Of a DNA stretch of 64,000 bases, positions 20,170-29,048 are shown piece after piece (the stretch's first letter is position 1; each line of letters starts with the position of its first letter). The translations under genes were made by a program, and so were the position numbers. Origin of the DNA: Streptomyces sp. SID8374. GTDB lineage: Bacteria; Actinomycetota; Actinomycetes; Streptomycetales; Streptomycetaceae. The notes under the pieces are model-generated. The model was not told the DNA's origin, did no database searches, and was given only the letters and a program-made list of their open reading frames with translations. The stretch is from positions 186,001 through 250,000 of the forward strand of contig NZ_WWGH01000001.1 of NCBI RefSeq assembly GCF_009865135.1. The letters are read 5' to 3'.

Positions 20170-21813
20170 TCAGGCGCTGCCCAGCGCCTCCGAGACCAGG
20201 GCGCGCGCCTCCTCCTGGACCTGGCCGAGGTGTTCGGGGCCCTGGAAGCTCTCCGCGTACACCTTGTAGACGTCCTCCGTGCCCGAAGGGCGGGCGGCGA
20301 ACCAGGCGCTGTCGGTGCAGACCTTGAGGCCGCCGATCGCCGCTCCGTTGCCGGGTGCCTCGGTGAGGACGGCGGTGATGCGCTCGCCCGCCAGGGTGTC
20401 GGCCTTCACCTGCTGCGGGGAGAGCCGGGCCAGGACCGCCTTCTCCTCGCGGGTGGCGGGCGCGTCCACGCGGGCGTACGCCGGGTCGCCGAAGCGGGCG
20501 GTGAGCTGGGCGTACCGCTGGGACGGGGTGGAGCCGGTGACGGCGGTGATCTCCGAGGCGAGCAGGGCCAGCAGGATGCCGTCCTTGTCCGTGGTCCAGA
20601 CCCGGCCGTCGCGCCGCAGGAACGAGGCGCCGGCCGACTCCTCGCCGCCGAAGCCGAGGCTGCCGTCGTACAGCCCGTCGACGAACCACTTGAAGCCGAC
20701 CGGGACCTCCACCAGGGTGCGGCCGAGGTCATGGGCGACCCGGTCGATCATCGAGGAGGAGACCAGCGTCTTGCCGATGCCCGTTCCGGCGGGCCAGCCC
20801 TCGCGGTGGGTGTAGAGGTAGTCGATGGCGGTGGCCAGATAGTGGTTGGGGTTCATCAGACCGCCGTCGGGGGTGACGATGCCGTGCCGGTCGGCGTCGG
20901 CGTCATTTCCGGTGGCGATGGCGTACGCGTCGCGCTGTTCGATCAGCGAGGCCATGGCGTGCGGGGACGAGCAGTCCATGCGGATCTTGCCGTCCCAGTC
21001 CAGCGTCATGAACCGCCAGGTGGGGTCGGCGAGCGGGTTGACCACCGTGAGGTCGATCCGGTGCCGCTCCGCGATGCGCCCCCAGTACGCGACGGAGGCG
21101 CCGCCCAGCGGGTCGGCGCCGATCCGGATGCCCGCGTCCCGTACGGCGTCCAGGTCGAGGGCGGAGGGCAGGTCGTCGACGTACGTGGTCAGGAAGTCGT
21201 ACCGGGCCGTGGTGTCGGCGGCCAGCGCGCGGGCGTACGGGATGCGGCGGACCTCTCCGAGCCCGGCCTCGATCAGGGCGTTGGCCCGGTCCTGGATCCA
21301 GGAGGTGGCGTCCGAGGCGGCCGGTCCGCCGTTGGGCGGGTTGTACTTGAAGCCGCCGTCGGCGGGCGGGTTGTGCGACGGGGTGACCACGATGCCGTCG
21401 GCCAGGTGCTCGGTGCGCCCGTGGTTGTACGTGAGGATGGCGTGCGAGACGGCGGGCGTCGGGGTGTAGCCGTCGTCGCTGTCGATGAGGGCGGTGACGC
21501 CGTTGGCGGCCAGCACCTCCAGCGCGGTGACCCGGGCGGGCTCGGACAGGGCGTGGGTGTCGGCACCCAGGAAAAGCGGCCCGTCGGTGCCCTGGCGGGC
21601 CCGGTAGTCGCAGATCGCCTGGGTGGTCGCGGCGATGTGGTCGTCGTTGAACGCCGCCGCCAGGGCGGAGCCCCGGTGGCCGGAGGTGCCGAAGGCCACC
21701 CGCTGGGCGGGCTCGGCCGGGTCGGGGTGGAGGGCGTAATAGGCCGTCACCAGCCGTGCCACGTCGACCAGGTCCGCTGACTGCGCCGGCTGCCCGGCCC
21801 GTGCGTGCACCAT
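20170..21813 (-). CDS. pgm: Phosphoglucomutase (alpha-D-glucose phosphate-specific)
   Basis: The product has 547 residues, close to E. coli Pgm (546). It has the phospho-serine loop VVTPSHNPPADGG (Ser146), the metal-binding loop GNDADADRHG, the sugar-binding GGEESAG and the phosphate-binding loop RPSGTEDVYKVYAE near the C-terminus. It interconverts glucose 1-phosphate and glucose 6-phosphate in the cytoplasm, linking glycogen/trehalose and sugar-nucleotide synthesis to glycolysis. The start ATG 21813 follows AGGAG by 6 bases; longer in-frame starts upstream lack support. It stands alone between two hairpins. Confidence 0.96.
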   Translation of the reverse strand: MVHARAGQPAQSADLVDVARLVTAYYALHPDPAEPAQRVAFGTSGHRGSALAAAFNDDHIAATTQAICDYRARQGTDGPLFLGADTHALSEPARVTALEVLAANGVTALIDSDDGYTPTPAVSHAILTYNHGRTEHLADGIVVTPSHNPPADGGFKYNPPNGGPAASDATSWIQDRANALIEAGLGEVRRIPYARALAADTTARYDFLTTYVDDLPSALDLDAVRDAGIRIGADPLGGASVAYWGRIAERHRIDLTVVNPLADPTWRFMTLDWDGKIRMDCSSPHAMASLIEQRDAYAIATGNDADADRHGIVTPDGGLMNPNHYLATAIDYLYTHREGWPAGTGIGKTLVSSSMIDRVAHDLGRTLVEVPVGFKWFVDGLYDGSLGFGGEESAGASFLRRDGRVWTTDKDGILLALLASEITAVTGSTPSQRYAQLTARFGDPAYARVDAPATREEKAVLARLSPQQVKADTLAGERITAVLTEAPGNGAAIGGLKVCTDSAWFAARPSGTEDVYKVYAESFQGPEHLGQVQEEARALVSEALGSA

Positions 21814-21974
21814 CGGGTCTCCTCTTGCCTCTTCGTCATCACCGGCCCGGGGGAACGGGCCGCCGTCCCGGGGCGGACGATCACCCCGATCCGTACCCGA
21901 TTCTGTCCCCTTGCCCCGCATCGGTGCGTGACGGGTTCACGCCGTCCTCGCCGCGCGCCCCGAACCGGACGCCA

Positions 21975-22011
21975 CCGCGCCCCCGGTCCACGGCGGGACC
22001 GGGGGGCGCGG
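21975..22011 (-). terminator. Hairpin after the chitinase gene
   Basis: A 15-bp GC stem (21975-21989 with 21996-22011, one bulged G) lies just downstream of the leftward chitinase stop at 22022. Confidence 0.65.
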
Positions 22012-22021
22012 CACGCTCGGC

Positions 22022-23089
22022 TCAGCGGCCCTGGAGCGCCTTCACGTTGTCGCCGAAGGTCCAGCCCTTGGAACCGTCCCAGTTCAGGGACCAGGTCATC
22101 AGCCCCTTGAGGGAGCCGTTGTAGTGGTTCCAGGCCTGGGAGACGAGTGAGGGGGACATATGGCCGCCGCCCGCGCCGGGCTGGGCGGGGAGGCCGGGGA
22201 CCTGCTTGTCGTAGGGGACCTTGATGGTGGTGCCCTGGATGACGAGCCCCCGGTTCAGGCAGTCCGTCTGGGCGGTGAACCCGGCGACCGTACCGGCGGA
22301 GTACGAGTCGCCGGAGCAGCCGTACATGCTGCCGTTGTAGTACTGCATGTTCAGCCACCAGAGCCGGCCGTTGTCCGCGTACTTCTTGATGATGGGCAGG
22401 TACGCGCCCCAGATGGAGCCGTAGACCACGCTGCCCCCGGTGACGTACGCCGTCTCAGGAGCCATGGTGAGGCCGAAGTTCGACGGCATGGCGGCCAGGA
22501 CGCCTTCGATGATGCGGATGAGGTTGGCCTGCGACGCGGAGAGCTGGTTGATGTTGCCACTGCTGGTGAGGCCGGTCTCGATGTCGATGTCGATGCCGTC
22601 GAAGTTGTACTTCTTCAGGATCGGGACGACGGTCGCCACGAACCGGTCGGCGACCGTGCTGGAGCTGAGGTCGATCCCGGCGGTCGCCCCGCCGATGGAC
22701 ATCAGGAGCGTGAGTCCGGAGGCCTTGGCCTGACACATCTCCGCCGGGGTGGCGACCTTGACGGTGTTGTCCATGCCGTCCTCCCACAGGACGGTGCCGT
22801 CGGAGCGGATGACGGGGAAGGCCGCGTTGACGACGTTGTAGCCGTGCTGGGTGATACGGGAGTCGGTGATCGGGATCCAGCCGAGCGGCGGGTGCACGCC
22901 GTTGGCGGCGCCGTCCCAGTTCTCCCAGTACCCCTGGAGCACCTTGCCGGTCGGCTTCGACTTGACCGCACAGGTCTCGGCGGCGGCACCTCGGGAGTCG
23001 GCGGTCTGCGGCGGGGCGGCTCCGACCAGCATCGGTACGGCGAGCGCCGCGGCCAGGCCGAGGCCCAGCAGCCGTGATGTACGGCCCAT
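22022..23089 (-). CDS. Secreted chitinase, glycoside hydrolase family 18
   Basis: The product has 355 residues. The N-terminus is a secretion signal (MGRTSRLLGLGLAAALAVPM, cleavage around AAAET). The catalytic domain starts at KVLQGYWENWDG and carries the GH18 signature DGIDIDIE, with the last Glu as proton donor, LTLLMSIGG in strand 3, LTMAPETAY and WWLNMQYYNGS, ending LMTWSLNWD. There is no chitin-binding or fibronectin domain, so this is a catalytic-domain-only enzyme like the small Streptomyces GH18 chitinases. It cleaves beta-1,4 bonds in chitin outside the cell. ATG 23089 follows AGGAAGGAC. Its promoter carries two inverted dre-like sites, so control by DasR and N-acetylglucosamine status is expected. 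Confidence 0.94.
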   Translation of the reverse strand: MGRTSRLLGLGLAAALAVPMLVGAAPPQTADSRGAAAETCAVKSKPTGKVLQGYWENWDGAANGVHPPLGWIPITDSRITQHGYNVVNAAFPVIRSDGTVLWEDGMDNTVKVATPAEMCQAKASGLTLLMSIGGATAGIDLSSSTVADRFVATVVPILKKYNFDGIDIDIETGLTSSGNINQLSASQANLIRIIEGVLAAMPSNFGLTMAPETAYVTGGSVVYGSIWGAYLPIIKKYADNGRLWWLNMQYYNGSMYGCSGDSYSAGTVAGFTAQTDCLNRGLVIQGTTIKVPYDKQVPGLPAQPGAGGGHMSPSLVSQAWNHYNGSLKGLMTWSLNWDGSKGWTFGDNVKALQGR

Positions 23090-23173
23090 GATCCGTAGGT
23101 CCTTCCTGCCCGGGTCCACCGCCGACGGCGCGAAGGGTTCGCCCCGACCCGCCCAGTGTCGTGACCCTGTCAA

Positions 23174-23215
23174 ACCGTAGAATGGTCCAGACCTTCGGTC
23201 AAGAGGTCTGGACCA
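23174..23215 (-). promoter_or_regulatory. Chitinase promoter with two inverted dre-like (DasR) sites
   Basis: On the minus strand TTGACC (23202-23197) and TACGGT (23179-23174) form a -35/-10 pair with 17-base spacing. TGGTCCAGACCT at 23183-23194 lies in the spacer, and its exact reverse complement AGGTCTGGACCA at 23204-23215 lies just upstream of the -35. This 12-mer is the element known from Streptomyces chitinase promoters and resembles the DasR dre palindrome. Confidence 0.8.
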
Positions 23216-23248
23216 GGCGGCCCGACAGAGGGGCGCGAAAACACCGCG

Positions 23249-23288
23249 GCGGGGTGGAAGCAGCACAGTCAACTGCTCCGCACCCCGC
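23249..23288 (-). terminator. Possible terminator after the 3-hydroxyacyl-CoA dehydrogenase gene
   Basis: An imperfect stem (GCGGGGTG...GCAG at 23249-23263 against 23273-23288) lies about 50 bases past the stop of the leftward aceA-aceB operon. Mismatches make it weaker than the other hairpins here. Confidence 0.4.
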
Positions 23289-23334
23289 TCGGCACCGGCC
23301 GCGGTCCCTCAACCGCGGCCCCAACCCGGGCCCC

Positions 23335-24213
23335 TCAGCCCCGGTCGTACATGTGGAACCCGCGGCCGGTCTTCCGGCCGAGCAGCCCCGCCTCCACCAT
23401 CCGCTGGAGCAGCGGCGGCGGGGCGTAGAGCGGTTCCTTGAACTCGTCGTACAGCGATGCGGCGATGGAGGCCACCGTGTCCAGGCCGATCAGGTCGGCG
23501 AGCTTGAGCGGGCCCATCGGGTGGGCGCAGCCCAGCTCCATCCCGGCGTCCACGTCGGCGGCGGTCGCGAAGCCGGACTCGGCCATCCGGATCGCGGAGA
23601 GCAGATACGGGATGAGCAGCGCGTTGACGACGAAGCCGGACCGGTCCTGGGAGCGGACCGCGGTCTTGCCGAGCGTCGCCGTCACGAACTCCTCGGCCGC
23701 CGCGACGGTGGCGGGCGCGGTGTGCAGGGAGGGGACGACCTCCACGAGGGGCAGGACCGGCACCGGGTTGAAGAAGTGCAGCCCGAGGACGCGGTCGGCG
23801 CGGTGGGTGGCCATGCCCAGGCGCATGACGGGGATGGCGGAGGTGTTGGTCGCCAGGATCGCCTCCGGGTCCTCGACGATCTTGTCCAGGGCGGTGAAGA
23901 CCTCCGTCTTGGCCTCGGCGTTCTCCACGACGGCCTCGACCACCAGCTGACGGTCGGCCAGGGCGTCGAGGTCACCGGTGAAGACCAGCCTGTTGAGCGC
24001 GTCCTCGGCGGTCAGGCGGTCCAGCTTTCCGCGCTGCACCGCCCGTTCCAGGGAGACCGCGACCCGCTCGCGGGCCCGGTCGGCGGCGGTGGCGTCCGCC
24101 TCGCAGACGATCGTGTGCAGACCGGCCCGGGCGCAGACCTCGGCGATCCCGGCGCCCATCTGGCCGCCGCCGACGACGCCGACCTTGGTGATGCGGGCGG
24201 TGGGGGCGCTCAT
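23335..24213 (-). CDS. 3-hydroxyacyl-CoA (3-hydroxybutyryl-CoA) dehydrogenase
   Basis: The product has 292 residues. The N-terminal Rossmann domain has VGVVGGGQMGAGIAEVCARAG and the catalytic HFFNPVP segment with ATNTSAIPV before it. The C-terminal domain has SGFVVNALLIPYL, LGCAHPMGPLKLADLIGLD and GRKTGRGFHMYD, typical of single-function HbdA/PaaH-type enzymes. It oxidises 3-hydroxyacyl-CoA to 3-oxoacyl-CoA with NAD+. It is the third gene of the aceA-aceB operon: its ATG overlaps the malate synthase stop (ATGA). Coupling to the glyoxylate bypass fits growth on fatty acids, hydroxybutyrate or C2 units, or a C4-CoA step of the ethylmalonyl-CoA type. Confidence 0.92.
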   Translation of the reverse strand: MSAPTARITKVGVVGGGQMGAGIAEVCARAGLHTIVCEADATAADRARERVAVSLERAVQRGKLDRLTAEDALNRLVFTGDLDALADRQLVVEAVVENAEAKTEVFTALDKIVEDPEAILATNTSAIPVMRLGMATHRADRVLGLHFFNPVPVLPLVEVVPSLHTAPATVAAAEEFVTATLGKTAVRSQDRSGFVVNALLIPYLLSAIRMAESGFATAADVDAGMELGCAHPMGPLKLADLIGLDTVASIAASLYDEFKEPLYAPPPLLQRMVEAGLLGRKTGRGFHMYDRG

Positions 24214-25802
24214 GCCCGCACCGCCGGTCGGCCGACGAGGTGGCGGGCGTACGCCTCCGTGGTGAAGAAGGCGGGCAGCTCCTTGGCGAGGGCGGTGCGT
24301 TCGAAGAGGTCGCGGACCTGGTCGAGGCGGGCCCAGGGGTACGTGGCGCCGAGCGTGGCCAGCTCCTCCTCGAAGAGGCGCTCCACGCTCTCGCGGTCGA
24401 CGGCCTTGTGCTTGAGCCACTGCCAGATCTGGACCCGGGCGATCTCGGCGGTCGCCGCGTCCTCCATCAGGCCGTTGAGGGCGACGGCTCCCTGGCCGTT
24501 CAGCCAGGCGTCGTAGTAGCGGAGGGTGACGGCGATGTTGTCGCGTACGCCCTCCGGGGTCGGGCGCCCCGCCGTGCGTCGTACGGCGACCAGCTCCTCG
24601 GCCGTGACATGGACGTCGTCGCGGGTGCGCTCCAGCTGGTGCGGCCGGTCGCCGAGCACCTCGCCGAAGACGGTCCGGCAGACCGGGACCAGGGCGGGGT
24701 GGGCGACCCAGGAGCCGTCGAAGCCGTCCTCCGCCTCGCGCTCCTTGTCCAGCCGGACCTTGGCCAGCGCCGCTTCCTGCGCGCCTTCGCCGCCGCCGGG
24801 GATCTGGGCGGCCATCCCGCCGATGGCGTGGGCGCCGCGCTTGTGGCAGGTGCGGACGAGGAGTTCGGTGTAGGCGCGCAGGAAGGGGGCGGTCATGGTG
24901 ACGGTCGCCCGGTCGGGGAGGACGAAGTCGGGGCGGTGCGCGAAGTTCTTGATCAGGCTGAAGAGATAGTCCCAGCGGCCCGCGTTGAGGCCGGCGCTGT
25001 GCTCGCGCAGCTCGTAGAGGATCTCCTCCATCTCGAACGCGGCCGTGATCGTCTCGATGAGGACGGTGGCGCGGATCGTGCCCCGGGGGATGTCCAGCAG
25101 GTCCTGGGCCAGGAGGAAGACGTCGTTCCAGAGGCGCGCCTCGTACCGGTTCTCCAGCTTGGGGAGGTAGAAGTACGGTCCGCTGCCCGCGTCGATCTGG
25201 CGGCGGGCGCAGTGGAAGAAGTAGAGGCCGAAGTCGACGAGGGCGGCGGGGACGGGCCGTTCGTCGATGACGAGGTGCTTCTCGGTGAGGTGCCAGCCGC
25301 GCGGCCGGACCATGATGGTGGCGGGCCGGCCGGTGAGCCGGTACTCCTTGCCCGCCTCGCTGGTGAAGTCGATGCGCCGGTCGATGGCGTCGATCAGGGT
25401 CAACTGGCCCTGGACGATGTTCTCCCAGGTGGGCGAGGTGGCGTCCTCGAAGTCCGCCATCCACACCTGGGCCCCGGAGTTGAGGGCGTTGACCGCCATC
25501 CGCCGCTCGGGCGGCCCGGTGATCTCCACCCGCCGGTCGGTGAGGCCCGGGGCGGGCGGGGCGACGCGCCAGTCGGGGTCCGTGCGGATCGACTTGGTGG
25601 CGCGGGAGAAGTCGAGGGGGGTGCCGCCGCGCAGGAGGGCGGAGCGGCGGCGGCGTTCGGTCAGCAGGTCGAAGCGGCGGGCGGTGAAGGCCGCGTCGAG
25701 GCGGGCGATGAAGTCGAGGGCCTCGGGGGTGAGTACCTCCTCGTGCCGGTCGCCCGGTACGCCGAGGACCTGGACGCGGCCGGTCGTGACAAGGGTGGTC
25801 AT
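24210..25802 (-). CDS. aceB: Malate synthase A
   Basis: The product has 530 residues, the size of malate synthase A (about 530-540). It has [20 protein letters not shown] and [10 protein letters not shown] in the barrel, [21 protein letters not shown] with the catalytic acids, [14 protein letters not shown], and [10 protein letters not shown] and DGSWVAHP near the glyoxylate/acetyl-CoA site. It condenses glyoxylate with acetyl-CoA to malate. ATG 25802 is taken as the start because it precedes the conserved N-terminus; the open frame continues far upstream without meaning. It is second in the aceA-aceB-dehydrogenase operon, separated from aceA by 80 bases containing a perfect hairpin. Confidence 0.96.
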   Translation of the reverse strand: MTTLVTTGRVQVLGVPGDRHEEVLTPEALDFIARLDAAFTARRFDLLTERRRRSALLRGGTPLDFSRATKSIRTDPDWRVAPPAPGLTDRRVEITGPPERRMAVNALNSGAQVWMADFEDATSPTWENIVQGQLTLIDAIDRRIDFTSEAGKEYRLTGRPATIMVRPRGWHLTEKHLVIDERPVPAALVDFGLYFFHCARRQIDAGSGPYFYLPKLENRYEARLWNDVFLLAQDLLDIPRGTIRATVLIETITAAFEMEEILYELREHSAGLNAGRWDYLFSLIKNFAHRPDFVLPDRATVTMTAPFLRAYTELLVRTCHKRGAHAIGGMAAQIPGGGEGAQEAALAKVRLDKEREAEDGFDGSWVAHPALVPVCRTVFGEVLGDRPHQLERTRDDVHVTAEELVAVRRTAGRPTPEGVRDNIAVTLRYYDAWLNGQGAVALNGLMEDAATAEIARVQIWQWLKHKAVDRESVERLFEEELATLGATYPWARLDQVRDLFERTALAKELPAFFTTEAYARHLVGRPAVRA

Positions 25803-25840
25803 GCGGGTCTCCTCAGCGGGGGCGTGGGCGGTGGCGGACT

Positions 25841-25873
25841 CCGGTCGCGGGGATGGGTGGTCCCCGCGACCGG
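25841..25873 (-). other. Intercistronic hairpin between aceA and aceB
   Basis: A perfect 13-bp stem (25841-25853 with 25861-25873) and a 7-base loop lie between the aceA stop and the aceB start, with no T run. It may lower read-through or protect the aceA message rather than end the operon. Confidence 0.6.
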
Positions 25874-25882
25874 CCGGGACTT

Positions 25883-27163
<1,281 letters not shown>

Positions 27164-27535
27164 GGCGTTACTCCCGAAGTCGTGTGGGTCGATCGTGTGA
27201 ACGGTGCGAAGCCTGCGTCACCGAGTGACGCGACTTCTGATGCGGCCCACCGGACCTCCGAGGTGGAACGGTAAGCAATGCGCCCGGCGAACCGGTCCGG
27301 GATCCCGAGGAGTACGACGTCAGGGCGTGAAATCGTGCTCGGTAACCCGGTTCGGAGCCGGTGTCCGGTGGGCCGCAGGAACAACACTGGCAGTGGCACT
27401 GAGTGCCATCAACCGGGGACGCATGCCAAGTTCTGCGAATCTTTCCGCGCACTTTGCCAAGGTTGCGAAGGCCTCCGGCGGCCGTATCGCGGCTAGGGTT
27501 GTCGACATGTTGACCACGGCGCGAGGGGTCCCGGC
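27164..27535. promoter_or_regulatory. aceA/ramB-like divergent control region with RamB-like motifs
   Basis: Gene-free. Three closely spaced units resemble the RamB operator core (TTTGC followed by AA): TTCTGCGAA (27431-27439), CTTTGCCAA (27452-27460) and GGTTGCGAAG (27461-27470), 66-105 bases before the regulator start. A 14-bp perfect inverted repeat (27242-27255 with 27363-27376) spans 107 bases, and a small hairpin is at 27214-27230. No confident -35/-10 was found. Confidence 0.55.
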
Positions 27536-29020
27536 ATGAGCAAGACCTACGCGGGCGCGCGGCTGCGCAGGCTGCGTGAGGAGCGCGGGCTGAGCCAGGC
27601 GGAGCTGGCCCGGATGCTGGCGATCTCGCCGAGCTATCTGAACCAGATGGAGCACGATTCGCGCCCGCTCACCGTGCCGGTGCTGCTGCGGCTCACCGAG
27701 GCGTTCGGGGTGGACCCGGGCTTCTTCTCGGAGCGCGACACGACCCGGGTGCTGGCGGATCTGCGCGAGGCGCTCGCCGACGAGGTCGGTGCGGCGCGGG
27801 TCTCGGCCGCCGAACTGTCCGAGCTGGCCTCCCGGCTGCCGGGCGTCGCCAACGTGCTGCTGGACCTGGGGCGGCGCAACCAGGCGCTGGCCGGACGGCT
27901 CGCGGAGGCCGCCGAGCTGCGGGGCGGCGGCGGGCCCGACCTGCCGCGCTCCCCGCACGAGGAGATCCGCGAGTTCTTCTACCGGCGGCAGAACTACCTC
28001 CACGAGGCGGACCTGGCGGCGGAGGAGCTGGCGGCGGAGATCGGGGTGCGCCCCGGTGAGGTCGTACGGGCACTGTCGGGGCGGCTCACCGAGCGGCACG
28101 GGATCAGGCTGGCCACCGCCGACGACCGGCGGGGGCGGGGCGGGGGCGGGGCGGTCCGCCGTACGGCAAGGCACGGCAGCGACGAAAGCGGCAGGGGCGC
28201 CGGCCGGCTGCACCACTTCGACCCGGACGCGCGGGTGCTGTACCTCTCCAGCCGGCTCCGCCCCGGGCAGCAGGCGTTCCGGATGGCCACTCAACTGGCG
28301 CTGCTCGAATACGGCCGCGAGATCTCGCAGTTGGCGTCCGAGGACTACGGCGAGGGGTCCGCGACCTGGCCGCTGGCGAGGATCGGGGTCGCCAACTACT
28401 TCGCGGGCGCGCTGATCCTCCCGTACCGCGCCTTCCATACGGCGGCGGAGGAGGTCCGGTACGACATCGAACGCCTCACCGACCACTTCGGGCTCGGTTA
28501 CGAGACGGTCTGCCACCGGCTCTCCACGCTCCAGCGGCCCCGGCTGCGCGGGGTCCCGTTCTCCTTCGTCCGGGTCGACCGGGCCGGGAACATGTCGAAG
28601 CGGCAGTCCGCGACCGGGTTCCACTTCTCGCGCGCGGGCGGCACCTGCCCGCTGTGGAACGTGTACGAGGCGTTCGCCGCCCCGGGCCGCATCCACGTAC
28701 AGATCGCGTCCATGCCCGACGGGCAGCGCTATCTGTGGACCGCGCGGGCCGTGACGCGCCACCGGGGCGGCTGGGGCGAGCCCGGCAAGACGTTCGCGAT
28801 CGGGCTCGGCTGCGAGATACGGCACGCGGGGCGGCTCGTCTACTCCGACGGCCTCGACCTGGACAACGCCTCGGCGGCGACGCCGATCGGGATGGGGTGC
28901 CGGATCTGCGAGCGGCTGGACTGCCCGCAGCGCGCGGTGCCGCCGCTGGGGCAGCCGCTGGCCATCGACGAGAACAGCAGCACGTTCGTTCCGTACCCGG
29001 TGAAGGGGGCGCCCGAGTAG
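27536..29020 (+). CDS. ramB: RamB-like short-chain fatty acid/glyoxylate-bypass regulator (XRE family)
   Basis: The product has 494 residues. The N-terminal helix-turn-helix (about 5-60) reads GARLRRLREERGLSQAELARMLAISPSYLNQMEHDSRP. A middle region has an IrrE/ImmA-like segment (FRMATQLALLEYGREI, ANYFAGALILPYRAFHTAAEEVRYDIERLTDHFGLGYETVCHRL), followed by a C-terminal ScfR-type domain (FSFVRVDRAGNMSKRQSATGFHFSRAGGTCPLW, CRICERLDCPQRA). This is the layout of Corynebacterium RamB and Mycobacterium Rv0465c, which bind upstream of aceA/aceB and of their own gene. A Gly/Arg-rich insertion is present near 195-225. Here it is divergent from aceA, which supports the role. The ATG follows GAGGGG by 8 bases. 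Confidence 0.88.
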   Translation: MSKTYAGARLRRLREERGLSQAELARMLAISPSYLNQMEHDSRPLTVPVLLRLTEAFGVDPGFFSERDTTRVLADLREALADEVGAARVSAAELSELASRLPGVANVLLDLGRRNQALAGRLAEAAELRGGGGPDLPRSPHEEIREFFYRRQNYLHEADLAAEELAAEIGVRPGEVVRALSGRLTERHGIRLATADDRRGRGGGGAVRRTARHGSDESGRGAGRLHHFDPDARVLYLSSRLRPGQQAFRMATQLALLEYGREISQLASEDYGEGSATWPLARIGVANYFAGALILPYRAFHTAAEEVRYDIERLTDHFGLGYETVCHRLSTLQRPRLRGVPFSFVRVDRAGNMSKRQSATGFHFSRAGGTCPLWNVYEAFAAPGRIHVQIASMPDGQRYLWTARAVTRHRGGWGEPGKTFAIGLGCEIRHAGRLVYSDGLDLDNASAATPIGMGCRICERLDCPQRAVPPLGQPLAIDENSSTFVPYPVKGAPE

Positions 29021-29048
29021 CCGGTGTGCGCCCCCTCACCGGGCCCGG

